From positions 1 to 10,664 of the forward strand of contig JAITFL010000104.1 of NCBI GenBank assembly GCA_031281385.1: a DNA stretch of 10,664 nt, given 5' to 3'. This document shows, one piece after another, positions 1-6,579 of this stretch. The notes beneath the pieces were generated by a model. That model did not search any database. It was given only the letters and a program-made list of their open reading frames with translations, and was not told where the DNA came from. Numbering within the stretch: the stretch's first letter is position 1; each line of letters starts with the position of its first letter. Source of the DNA: Holophagales bacterium. Its GTDB lineage: Bacteria > Acidobacteriota > Holophagae > Holophagales > Holophagaceae. Made by a program: the position numbers and the translations under genes.

Positions 1-630
1 ATCGGCAGCGACGAAATTTGGGATCTTTCGGAAAAGGCCCTAGCTGATGCCCTGACAGAGGCTGGCTTTGAATTTCATATCAATCCCGGCGAGGGCGCAT
101 TCTATGGGCCAAAAATCGAATTTCAGGTGCTGGACGCGCTGCGCCGCCCTTGGCAGCTTGGGACGCTGCAGGTTGACTATTCCATGCCCGAGAGATTTGG
201 CTTGAGATACGTGAAGTCCGACAACACCGAAGGCACTCCTGTGATGCTCCACAGGGCTATTTTGGGAAGCCTAGAGCGCTTTATGGGCATCTTGATCGAA
301 CATTGTGCCGGCGCATTCCCCGTATGGCTCGCCCCCGTCCAGGCGATAGTTCTGCCGATTACCGACAGGGCCCGCGACTATGCAAACGAATTGAGAGATA
401 GCGCCCGTGGGCTGGGCCTGCGGTGCGAGGTGGACGCGAGGAACGAAAAAGTGAACGCCAAAATCCGCGATGCCCAGATGCAGAAAATACCGTACATGCT
501 AGTTGTTGGCGACAGGGAAGTTGTGGACAGAACGGTGTCCGTCAGGCTCCGAAAGGGGGGCGACAGGGGGGTAGAACCTGCGATGGGCTTTTTCGAGTCG
601 CTGGCGGCGGAAGTAAAACAGCGCCGCTGA
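1..630 (+). CDS. thrS: Threonyl-tRNA synthetase, C-terminal part (gene begins before the window)
   Basis: Class II synthetase that charges tRNA-Thr with threonine in the cytoplasm. The frame is open from the first base and gives 209 residues ending in TGA at 628-630. The end of the catalytic core is present: GEGAFYGPKIEF near residues 35-46, then the motif 3 region with HRAILGSLERF starting at residue 84, whose His matches a zinc ligand of the E. coli enzyme. The anticodon-binding domain follows, from WLAPVQAIVLPITD to the end, with RNEKVNAKIRDAQ and KIPYMLVVGDREV as in E. coli ThrS. The N-terminal TGS and editing domains and motifs 1-2 lie outside the window and cannot be judged. infC follows after 67 bases, the common bacterial thrS-infC order. 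No internal stop or frame break is seen. Confidence 0.97.
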   Translation: MGSDEIWDLSEKALADALTEAGFEFHINPGEGAFYGPKIEFQVLDALRRPWQLGTLQVDYSMPERFGLRYVKSDNTEGTPVMLHRAILGSLERFMGILIEHCAGAFPVWLAPVQAIVLPITDRARDYANELRDSARGLGLRCEVDARNEKVNAKIRDAQMQKIPYMLVVGDREVVDRTVSVRLRKGGDRGVEPAMGFFESLAAEVKQRR

Positions 631-686
631 TAAAAAAACTATTTCATTTTGGGCAAATTGCTGGTAGCATTTTAATTCTTGGCTAT

Positions 687-700
687 GGAGGGCATCTATC
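687..700 (+). promoter_or_regulatory. infC ribosome binding site with ATC start codon
   Basis: GGAGG at 687-691 is followed by a six-base spacer and then ATC at 698-700, in frame with IF3. The infC frame is closed upstream by TAG at 665-667, and no ATG, GTG or TTG lies between that stop and residue RVID, where a GTG occurs at 746. Starting at 746 would remove the conserved TRINDGIR segment. IF3 genes are known to use AUU, AUC or AUA starts, which IF3 itself discriminates against, so its level is self-limiting. The ATC start is read from sequence and family knowledge. Confidence 0.8.
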
Positions 701-1267
701 AGGTCAGCAGAAACTCGTATCAACGACGGCATCAGAGCGCCAGAGGTGCGCGTCATTGATGAAGATGGCAAGCAACTCGGGATTCTCAGTCCCTTCGACG
801 CAGTCCGAATTGCCGCCGAAAAGGGTTTGGATCTGGTGGAAGTTTCACCCACAGCCAATCCTCCGGTCTGCCGGATCATGGACTACGGCAAGTACAAGTT
901 CATGGAGGCCAAGCGGGAACACGCCGCCAGGGCCAAACAAAAAAACATTGTGGTCAAAGAGGGCAAATTCAGGCCCCGCACCGATGACCACGACTTTGAA
1001 TTCAAAGTCAAGCACATTCTTCGTTTCCTCAGCGAGGGGGACAAAGTTAAGGTGGTTGTCATGTTCCGTGGGCGCGAGGTAGTCCACCGCGACATTGGCT
1101 TCAAAATCATCGAAAATGTCCTTGGGCGAGTGGCTGACGCCTGCATCGTTGAAAAACCAGCCAGCATCGAGGGGCGCGACATGCACGCCGTCATAGCCCC
1201 CCGCCCAGCCGACCAAAAAAAGGCCAAGCCGCCCAAGGCCGAGCCTGACACAGGGCAGACCAATTAG
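698..1267 (+). CDS. infC: Translation initiation factor IF-3
   Basis: IF3 binds the 30S subunit, blocks premature 50S joining and proofreads the initiator tRNA and start codon. From the ATC at 698 the protein has 189 residues (E. coli 180). The N-terminal domain carries TRINDGIRAPEVRVID near residues 6-21 and LDLVEVSP, then PPVCRIMDYGKYKFM, the family signature before the linker. The lysine-rich linker (KREHAARAKQKN) leads to the C-terminal domain with KEGKFRPRTDDHDFEFK and VKVVVMFRGREVVHRDIG. The tail after about residue 170 is a Lys/Pro/Ala-rich extension (KKAKPPKAEPDT) that looks disordered. It sits between thrS and rpmI, 36 bases before the bL35 start, as in a standard IF3-L35-L20 operon. 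Autoregulation through the ATC start is likely. The only alternative start, GTG at 746, lacks a good SD and would cut into the fold. Confidence 0.93.
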   Translation: MRSAETRINDGIRAPEVRVIDEDGKQLGILSPFDAVRIAAEKGLDLVEVSPTANPPVCRIMDYGKYKFMEAKREHAARAKQKNIVVKEGKFRPRTDDHDFEFKVKHILRFLSEGDKVKVVVMFRGREVVHRDIGFKIIENVLGRVADACIVEKPASIEGRDMHAVIAPRPADQKKAKPPKAEPDTGQTN

Positions 1268-1303
1268 CTATTGACAGATACAGACAGAGCAGAGAGGTAC
1301 CAA

Positions 1304-1501
1304 ATGCCAAAACTAAAAACACACAAAGGCGCCGCCAAGCGCTTCAAGAAGACAGGCACCGGGGCGTTCAAGCGCGGCTGCTCGCACCTGCGCCACATTT
1401 TGACCAAGAAGGCCAGCAAGCGCAAGCGTCAGCTGGACATGGGCCGCATGGTGGATAAGGCCGACGTCGCCCGCGTGGTTGATATGCTCCCGTACGCATA
1501 A
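1304..1501 (+). CDS. rpmI: 50S ribosomal protein L35 (bL35)
   Basis: Small basic protein of the large ribosomal subunit, 65 residues, the family's normal size. It opens with [20 protein letters not shown] and contains [21 protein letters not shown], the expected bL35 pattern, and ends in [11 protein letters not shown]. The ATG at 1304 is chosen because it gives the canonical MPKLKTHKG start and has a GAGAGG SD at 1292-1297 with good spacing. A TTG at 1271 in the same frame would add eleven residues not found in the family. It is flanked by infC and rplT. In E. coli bL20 represses translation of this gene. No matching operator was worked out here. Confidence 0.97.
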   Translation: MPKLKTHKGAAKRFKKTGTGAFKRGCSHLRHILTKKASKRKRQLDMGRMVDKADVARVVDMLPYA

Positions 1502-1543
1502 AACACAGTGAAAATACTGCTTGACTGTTGAATTTTTTGACTA

Positions 1544-1589
1544 GGCGACTCGTCGCCCCCGACATGGCTCACAAAAGCCCAGATGGGCT
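1544..1589 (+). promoter_or_regulatory. Two small hairpins in the rpmI-rplT gap (possible leader structure)
   Basis: The 109-base gap between rpmI and rplT can form GGCGA-CTCG-TCGCC at 1544-1557 and AGCCC-AGAT-GGGCT at 1576-1589, just upstream of the AAGGAAAGGA SD of rplT. Neither stem is followed by a T tract (a T6 run precedes the first), so they do not look like terminators. A role in bL20 autoregulation or mRNA processing is possible but is inference. Confidence 0.25.
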
Positions 1590-1610
1590 GCCACAAGGAA
1601 AGGAACAACA

Positions 1611-1958
1611 ATGACTCGTGTAAAACGTGGATTCAAGCGCGTCCAGCGCCGAAAGCGGATGCTGAAGTTTTCCAAAGGCTTCTACGGGGCAAAATCTAGG
1701 CTCTACCGCTCGGCGAGAGAGGCGATAGACAAAGCGCTTAAGTACGCATACAAAGGCAGGAAGATCCGAAAGAGGGACTTCAGGAGCCTCTGGATAGTCC
1801 GCATCAATGCTGCTTGTGCCATAAACGGCATCAACTACAGCCGGTTTATCGGCGGCCTCAAAAAGGCGCAGGTGGAGCTGGACAGAAAAGTTCTGGCCGA
1901 CATCGCAGTTCGCCAGCCTGAGGCGTTTGCAAAGCTGGTTGAGGCTGCCAAGGCCTGA
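1611..1958 (+). CDS. rplT: 50S ribosomal protein L20 (bL20)
   Basis: Essential early-assembly protein of the 50S subunit that binds 23S rRNA, and in E. coli also the translational repressor of its own operon. The 115 residues match family length (E. coli 118). The basic N-terminal extension ([20 protein letters not shown]) threads into rRNA, followed by [33 protein letters not shown] and [17 protein letters not shown], all family hallmarks. The ATG at 1611 has AAGGAAAGGA just upstream at a suitable distance. A 177-base gap separates it from pheS. Confidence 0.98.
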   Translation: MTRVKRGFKRVQRRKRMLKFSKGFYGAKSRLYRSAREAIDKALKYAYKGRKIRKRDFRSLWIVRINAACAINGINYSRFIGGLKKAQVELDRKVLADIAVRQPEAFAKLVEAAKA

Positions 1959-2060
1959 CGGCCAAAAACCCTGTCTAGGGAACAGACCACCCCAGTTTGG
2001 GCAGTTATTCCCGTTTCGCGCTGCTGGATTTATGGCAAGACAATCCTGAACGGCAAAAAA

Positions 2061-2083
2061 TGGTATCATTGTCACTGACAGTG
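2061..2083 (+). promoter_or_regulatory. Possible extended -10 promoter for pheST with an adjoining palindrome
   Basis: In the rplT-pheS gap the string TGGTATCAT (2061-2069) fits an extended -10 element (TGn followed by a 5/6 match to TATAAT). No convincing -35 is seen at 16-18 bases upstream, which an extended -10 can tolerate. Directly after it lie two overlapping palindromes, TGTCACTGACA (2070-2080) and CACTGACAGTG (2073-2083), around the expected start point. They could be an operator. No short leader peptide rich in Phe codons and no T-box was found. Purely a sequence match. Confidence 0.3.
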
Positions 2084-2135
2084 TCCGCACTTGGGTCGCA
2101 TTTGCGCGGGCCGAGTGTCGGCTTTCGAGGCACCT

Positions 2136-3209
2136 ATGGATTTGTCCCCCTTGCCGCCTGAAATAGGGCAAGCCTTTGAAGAATTTGCCGGGCTGTTGGA
2201 GTCCTGCAAGGACTTAGACTCGCTCATGCGCCTGAAGGGTGCCTACTTGGGGCGCGATGGCAGCCATGCCGCCAAAATGATGGAAATTTTGAAAGAGGCG
2301 CCCCAGAAGCAAAAGAAAGAGCTGGGCGCGGTAATCAATGCGGCAAAAAAAAGTTGGGAAGATGCGCTAAAAGCGCGGCATGAAGAACTGGAAGCCAACC
2401 GCAGGCAAAGGGCCGCCCAAGCAATGGCCTGGGACGTGACGCTGCCGCCGCCGATGCCCCCCCGTGGCGCGTTTCACCCAATCCATAGCATTATTTACAG
2501 GCTGGTAGAAATATTTAGGCCGTTGGGGTACCACGTCGAAGAAGGCCCCGAGGCGGAAACAGAAGCAAACAACTTCGATGGGCTCAACATTCCCGCGGAC
2601 CACCCGGCCAGGGGCAGCGCGGACACATTTTTTTTCCGAAAGTTCCCAAATGTGCTGCTCCGCACCCACACCAGCCCCGTCCAGGTGAGGGTCTTGAAGA
2701 GGTTGGCCCCGGAGATTGCTCAAAAGGGCGGCATCAGGTTTTTGGCGCCTGGCAGGGTGTACCGAAAGGACGAGATAGACCCAACGCACAGCCCAATGTT
2801 TCACCAAGTCGAAGGAATGTTGGTGGGGCGCAATATTGGCATGCATCACTTGAAGGGGACGCTGGACTACGCCATGAAAGAACTTTTTGGGCCAGCCGCC
2901 GGCACCCGCTTCAGGCCCAGCTATTTCCCATTCGTAGAGCCAGGCTGCGAAGTGGATGTGCGCTGCCCGCTTTGCTTTGGCAAGGGGTGCCGGGTCTGCA
3001 AAGGCTCCGGCTGGGTGGAGATTCTGGGCGCGGGGCTAGTACACCCTAATGTGCTAAAGCACGCTGGCATAAACAGCAGCGAATGGAGCGGCTTTGCTTT
3101 TGGCATGGGCGTGGAGAGGATAGCCATGATGGTCAGCCAAACCCCCGACCTTCGCCTGTTTTTTGAAAATGACTTGAGGTTCCTAGCTTCTATGGGGAGG
3201 CTGGGCTGA
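2136..3209 (+). CDS. pheS: Phenylalanyl-tRNA synthetase alpha subunit
   Basis: Catalytic subunit of the alpha2-beta2 enzyme that charges tRNA-Phe. It has 357 residues, a little longer than E. coli (327). Residues 1 to about 90 are the helical coiled-coil arm. The class II core follows: FHPIHSI near 110, motif 2 GRVYRKDEIDPTHSPMFHQVEG at about 206-227, and motif 3 GFAFGMGVER at 319-328, with FENDLRFL near the end. Before motif 3 there is a four-cysteine insert, Cys277, Cys280, Cys285 and Cys288 (CxxC-x4-CxxC), likely a zinc knuckle of a kind known in some bacterial PheS but absent from E. coli. The start at 2136 has GAGG at 2127-2130. A TTG at 2091 is a weaker alternative. Its TGA shares an A with the pheT ATG, so the subunits are probably translationally coupled. 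Confidence 0.97.
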   Translation: MDLSPLPPEIGQAFEEFAGLLESCKDLDSLMRLKGAYLGRDGSHAAKMMEILKEAPQKQKKELGAVINAAKKSWEDALKARHEELEANRRQRAAQAMAWDVTLPPPMPPRGAFHPIHSIIYRLVEIFRPLGYHVEEGPEAETEANNFDGLNIPADHPARGSADTFFFRKFPNVLLRTHTSPVQVRVLKRLAPEIAQKGGIRFLAPGRVYRKDEIDPTHSPMFHQVEGMLVGRNIGMHHLKGTLDYAMKELFGPAAGTRFRPSYFPFVEPGCEVDVRCPLCFGKGCRVCKGSGWVEILGAGLVHPNVLKHAGINSSEWSGFAFGMGVERIAMMVSQTPDLRLFFENDLRFLASMGRLG

Positions 3210-5164
3210 TGCTAATAGAACTCGGTGCGCTACAGACGGAAATATCAGCAATCAAAGGGATGAGCATTGCAGAGCTGTGCGAATGTCTGAGCATGATTGG
3301 TTTCCCGATAGATGGCGTTTCCACGCAGCATGGTTCCACCATCCTCGATGTAGATGTTCCTGCCAACAGAGGGGACGCTCTTTCTCACAGGGGGCTGGCC
3401 AGGGACATTGCGGCAAAGCTTGGGTCGCGTCTGCCAAACCTTGCGGTGCCTTCCGTGCCGGTCAAGAAGACCAACGGCGGATTGGCCACGATACCAATCG
3501 TTTTGGAGGCCGACGCATGCCCTTTGTATGCAGCCGCATTGTTGAGCATTGACTGTGGGAAGGATGGCCAAACTCCAAAAAGCGCGGAAGATTTTTTGGC
3601 GGCCGTTGGCTCCAGCGCGAAAAGGCTGGCTCCGGTGGACGCTTCAAACGAGATATTGCACAGGTACGGGCATCCGACCCACGCATTTGACGCCGACAAG
3701 CTGTCGGGCGGCATTTGCGTCAGGTGGGCCAAGCTGGGCGAGACGCTTGTGACGCTGGATGGTGCGTTGCTCAACTTGGACTCAAAAGACATGGTTATAG
3801 CCGATGAATCTGGCCCAATAGCTTTGGCGGGTGTCATTGGCGGGGATGCAACAAAGGTGACGGGAGGCACCAAGAGGGTGCTGCTGGAAAGCGCGTACTT
3901 TGATCCAGCGGCGGTGCGCTCATCCGCTCGCCGCCACGGCCTGCAGACGGACGCATCCCTGCGTTTTGGGAGGGGGGCTGATATTGCTTTTGCCGAAGCG
4001 GCCAGGGACATTTTTGCCAGCAGGCTGATTTCTTGGGCAGGGGCCGAGCCTGTGGCTTTTTGGACAACTAGGGCAACCGTCAGCCGAAAATCAGATGGCC
4101 GCGATTCCATTTTGATGCCAAACCTTTTAGAGCGGATCGCCGGCGAACCGATACAGCCTGGCGAGGCGGGGAACATTTTGCTGCGGCTGGGGTGCAAGGT
4201 CGAGCCCGCGCAGGGCGGGCTGAAAGTCCAGCCCCCGACATGGCGCCACGACTTGTCCATAGCGGAAGACTACGCCGAAGAAATCCTGCGAATAAAGGGA
4301 TACGGCAGCATAGGCGCGGCACTCCCGCTGCAGGGCGGTGCGCCCGGGTCTATGCCGGAAATGTTCCAGCTAAAGCTGGCCATATCTCGCCGTCTGACGC
4401 ATCTCGGCTTTTATCAGGTTGTCACCCACGGCTTTGTCGGCCCGAGCGTGGATGCCGGGTTTACAAAGAGCGACGCCGAAGGGCGCACTTTGCTCAACCC
4501 GCTTGGGGCGGACTACAGCGTCATGCGCGGCTCGCTCATGCCCAGTCTTAGGGACATCGCGGAAGCCAACTTGAGAAATGGGGCCAGGGACGTGCGACTA
4601 TTCGAGATCGCCCCGGTTTTCGACAGCGGACCCGATGGCCCCATCGAAACCGCGACGCTGGGCCTTGTTTGGGGCGGAACCATTGGGGGCGAAGACCCTC
4701 TCACCCCATGCCGCCCAGTGGTGGTGGCCGACTTGATGGCTGCTGCATCCGACATAGGCCTTTCAGGGGAGCCAACCATTTCTGAGCTATGCCACCAAGT
4801 CTTTGGAATGGAAATCCCAATGAGCGCGTTTCAAGGGGAGCCAGAAAAAATAATTCCCACGTTCCAGCCTTTCAGCCGCCACCCGGCGGTCACAAGGGAT
4901 TTGTCCCTATTGGCCCCGCTGGGCTTAAGCTACGGGGCGGTCGAAAAGGCGATGTGTGTTGCGCTTGAATCCAGCCCCGTCCAAAGCGTCAGGTGCGTGA
5001 ACGTCTTTAAAGACAAAAAGCTCATCGAAGAAGGCAAACAGGCTTGGCTTGTCAGGATTAGGTTCCAAGCTATGGACAGGAACCTGACTGGCGCGGAGGT
5101 CGAAAATTGGGTAAATGCGGCCATCGAAGCCGCAAGAGCGTGCGGTGCCGCGCTGCGCGGCTAG
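3209..5164 (+). CDS. pheT: Phenylalanyl-tRNA synthetase beta subunit, short form
   Basis: Structural and editing subunit of PheRS. At 651 residues it is about 145 shorter than E. coli PheT (795). Residues 19-37 match domain B1 (SIAELCECLSMIGFPIDGV). The sequence then jumps to the segment after domain B2 (STILDVDVPANRGDALSHRGLARDIA, 43-68), so the EMAP-like tRNA-binding OB domain is missing. The B3/B4 editing region is present (THAF with His158, LLESAYF with Glu227, LQTDAS with Thr247). B5 spans about 292-372. A catalytic-like B6/B7 follows, shortened near 490-550, where the HPGQ...GxVHPE segment is not seen. A C-terminal FDX-ACB anticodon domain covers about 553-650. The ATG at 3209 overlaps the pheS stop and has GGGGAGG at 3194-3200. 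The reading frame is intact, so it appears to be a functional reduced form rather than a pseudogene. Confidence 0.93.
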   Translation: MLIELGALQTEISAIKGMSIAELCECLSMIGFPIDGVSTQHGSTILDVDVPANRGDALSHRGLARDIAAKLGSRLPNLAVPSVPVKKTNGGLATIPIVLEADACPLYAAALLSIDCGKDGQTPKSAEDFLAAVGSSAKRLAPVDASNEILHRYGHPTHAFDADKLSGGICVRWAKLGETLVTLDGALLNLDSKDMVIADESGPIALAGVIGGDATKVTGGTKRVLLESAYFDPAAVRSSARRHGLQTDASLRFGRGADIAFAEAARDIFASRLISWAGAEPVAFWTTRATVSRKSDGRDSILMPNLLERIAGEPIQPGEAGNILLRLGCKVEPAQGGLKVQPPTWRHDLSIAEDYAEEILRIKGYGSIGAALPLQGGAPGSMPEMFQLKLAISRRLTHLGFYQVVTHGFVGPSVDAGFTKSDAEGRTLLNPLGADYSVMRGSLMPSLRDIAEANLRNGARDVRLFEIAPVFDSGPDGPIETATLGLVWGGTIGGEDPLTPCRPVVVADLMAAASDIGLSGEPTISELCHQVFGMEIPMSAFQGEPEKIIPTFQPFSRHPAVTRDLSLLAPLGLSYGAVEKAMCVALESSPVQSVRCVNVFKDKKLIEEGKQAWLVRIRFQAMDRNLTGAEVENWVNAAIEAARACGAALRG

Positions 5165-5186
5165 GCAAAGGACATTGAGGAGCCAA

Positions 5187-5435
5187 ATGGAAGTCCTGAA
5201 GCGGTTGGAGGAAAAAATTCAGGCCCTAGTGGCCCACAGGAAACAGCTACTGGGAGACTTGGAGCGGGCCAAGGCACTTTTGGATAAGCGCGAAAAGGAA
5301 ATCCACCAGCTACGCCGCGACCTTGAGGGGGCGCAATCAATGGCCGCTGCCTTGGCAGAGGAGCGGGAAGCAGTGAGGGCGCAGGTCGAGTCCATATTGG
5401 ATCAGGTTATTCAACAGATCGAGGCCCAAAAGTGA
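5187..5435 (+). CDS. Small coiled-coil protein, ZapB-like, upstream of zapA
   Basis: 82 residues that are almost entirely predicted heptad coiled coil: MEVLKRLEEKIQALVAHRKQLLGDLERAK at the start and VESILDQVIQQIEAQK at the end, rich in Glu, Lys, Arg, Leu and Ala, with no cysteine, signal peptide or membrane segment. Length and composition resemble ZapB and other short division coiled coils that cross-link ZapA-FtsZ bundles, but coiled coils match each other easily, so family membership is not certain. The ATG at 5187 has GAGGAG at 5177-5182. Its TGA overlaps the zapA GTG by four bases (GTGA), strong evidence of coupled translation and hence of partnership with ZapA. It begins 22 bases after pheT. 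Confidence 0.75.
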   Translation: MEVLKRLEEKIQALVAHRKQLLGDLERAKALLDKREKEIHQLRRDLEGAQSMAAALAEEREAVRAQVESILDQVIQQIEAQK

Positions 5436-5806
5436 CCGATGGAAACATGGCGGACGACGCCCAAGAATATCAGGTCATGGTACTGAACAGGCCCATCAAG
5501 GTTGCCTGCCTCTATTCTGGCATGGATTTGGATGCAGCAATAAAATTGCTGGACGAAACATTTCAAGACATGGAGAGACTTTTAGGGTTAAAATATGAAC
5601 GTGCGCTCTCGGATCTGGATACCAGTACCTGGATGCTGACAGGCGCACTCAATCTGGCGCATCGTGTGCTGTGCCTTGAAAGAAAAGCCGCCCTGCAAGC
5701 CCGAGATCTGGAAGAGCCACTCTCCAAACTGCTTGAATCAATTCCTGACGATGTTATCCCTAACGGTCCCAACACAAGTGCCAACTGGCCGCCGCTGGTG
5801 GAATAG
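5432..5806 (+). CDS. zapA: Cell division protein ZapA-like (FtsZ-ring stabiliser)
   Basis: ZapA binds FtsZ and bundles its filaments at mid-cell. The 124 residues contain the ZapA N-terminal beta/alpha head: YQVMVLNRPIKVACLYSGMD followed by LDAAIKLLDETFQDMERL, and then a helical region (TSTWMLTGALNLAHRVLCLERKAALQ) corresponding to the dimerising helix. The GTG at 5432 is preferred because GAGG at 5421-5424 lies seven bases upstream. An ATG at 5447 (MADD) is possible but has no clear SD. The C-terminal tail after about residue 105 (PNGPNTSANWPPLVE) looks disordered. A 6S RNA candidate starts right after the stop, which is the common zapA-ssrS arrangement. The match to the family is moderate at the residue level but strengthened by context. 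Confidence 0.82.
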   Translation: MTDGNMADDAQEYQVMVLNRPIKVACLYSGMDLDAAIKLLDETFQDMERLLGLKYERALSDLDTSTWMLTGALNLAHRVLCLERKAALQARDLEEPLSKLLESIPDDVIPNGPNTSANWPPLVE

Positions 5807-5814
5807 CCATTTTT

Positions 5815-5980
5815 TCCCTGCGAAGCCCGTGATTTGGCCAATCGCTTGTTCCGTAAGCTGTGACGGGATGCCTTACCCTGGCCTTGTGCGCGTCGCGCGG
5901 CGAAGCGCCTTAAACCAGATGACTGGCTGCCCCCCTTGTAAATAGGGAACATGGCAGGCCCTCACGGCCGAGCGGGGATT
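5815..5980 (+). ncRNA. ssrS: 6S RNA candidate
   Basis: 6S RNA mimics an open promoter and sequesters housekeeping RNA polymerase holoenzyme. The 231-base gap after zapA has no coding frame of its own and folds as expected. The outer stem pairs 5815-5821 (TCCCTGC) with 5972-5978 (GCGGGGA). It continues with CCGTG 5827-5831 against CACGG 5963-5967, and GGCC 5836-5839 against GGCC 5957-5960. The middle can open as a large bubble, with small hairpins on its 3' side (CCAG-ATGA-CTGG and CCCT...AGGG), and the apex is GC-rich. The string GCGAAGCGCCTTAAACC at 5900-5916 closely resembles the conserved 6S segment GAGAAGCCTTAAAACTG of E. coli. T6 at 5979-5984 follows the closing stem and may mark the 3' end. 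Length of about 165 bases and position after zapA both fit. Ends are approximate by several bases. Confidence 0.78.
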
Positions 5981-6037
5981 TTTTCAGGAAACTTCGGGTA
6001 TTACCGCATGGTCGGCTCCAACACTTAGGAGTCTCCA

Positions 6038-6493
6038 ATGATCATCGCTGTAGTAGTTTCTAGCGTAGTAGCCGTAATGGCTGTATTGCTTGGCCTGATG
6101 CAGTACCGCAGGGCCCAGAAAGCCGCGCTGGATGCGGCAAAAGCGCAGTCCAAGGCCGAGATCAATATCAAGGCCGAAAGAGAGCGCCTGATAGCAGAGG
6201 CCGAAAGAGAGTCGGCAAGAATCGTTGCCAACGGGCAAAAAGAGGCGGCTGCCATTTGCCGAGAAGCAGAACTGAAAAATAAGGAGCAGGCTCTACACGC
6301 CAGACAAGAGGCAGAAAAAATTGCCAACGAGAGGATGGCGTCCTTGGAAAAACAGGAGCAGAGGCTGCAATCAAAAGAAGACAGCCTTGACAAAAAGCTT
6401 CAAGCGGTGGACAAGAAAAACAAGGAGCTAGAGACCAAAGAAGAAAAAGTCAAGCAGCTCACCGAAAACTTGAAGCACAGCAATCCGAGGTAA
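6038..6493 (+). CDS. rny: RNase Y, N-terminal portion: membrane anchor and coiled coil
   Basis: 151 residues as read. Residues 1-20 (MIIAVVVSSVVAVMAVLLGL) form one hydrophobic membrane helix followed by a basic stop-transfer MQYRR, placing the rest in the cytoplasm. From about residue 27 to the end is a long charged coiled coil full of Glu, Lys, Ala and Gln, as in RNase Y. The ATG at 6038 has AGGAG at 6027-6031 with a six-base spacer. The last eight or so residues (NLKHSNPR) are out of register with the family and follow the presumed lost base. If expressed alone it would be an inert anchored coil. Confidence 0.75.
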   Translation: MIIAVVVSSVVAVMAVLLGLMQYRRAQKAALDAAKAQSKAEINIKAERERLIAEAERESARIVANGQKEAAAICREAELKNKEQALHARQEAEKIANERMASLEKQEQRLQSKEDSLDKKLQAVDKKNKELETKEEKVKQLTENLKHSNPR

Positions 6494-6579
6494 AGCAAAT
6501 AATCGAAGCGCAGTCACGGAAGCTGGAAGAAATAGCTGGCCAAAGCAAAGAAGAGGCAAAGGCCGAGCTTAAATCGCAA

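Noticed and set aside
649..676. TTGGGC and TTTAAT 16 bases apart upstream of infC, a possible promoter
   Set aside because: Both boxes are weak matches in an AT-rich 67-base gap, and read-through from thrS is the simpler explanation.
1952..1963. GGCC-TGAC-GGCC hairpin at the end of rplT as a terminator
   Set aside because: Four-base stem followed by A residues on the coding strand, with no T tract.
1569..2171. 200-codon minus-strand frame across rplT and the rplT-pheS gap
   Set aside because: Mostly antisense to rplT, no recognisable motif, and no supporting ribosome binding site was found.
3385..4260. 291-codon open frame on the minus strand inside pheT
   Set aside because: It lies opposite a well-conserved gene, has no SD or family resemblance, and is explained by codon bias in the GC-rich coding strand.
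6443..6469. Programmed -1 frameshift site in rny
   Set aside because: The A5 run at 6444-6448 and the GAAAAC at 6464-6469 do not form an X-XXY-YYZ heptamer in the zero frame, and no strong downstream stimulator was recognised.
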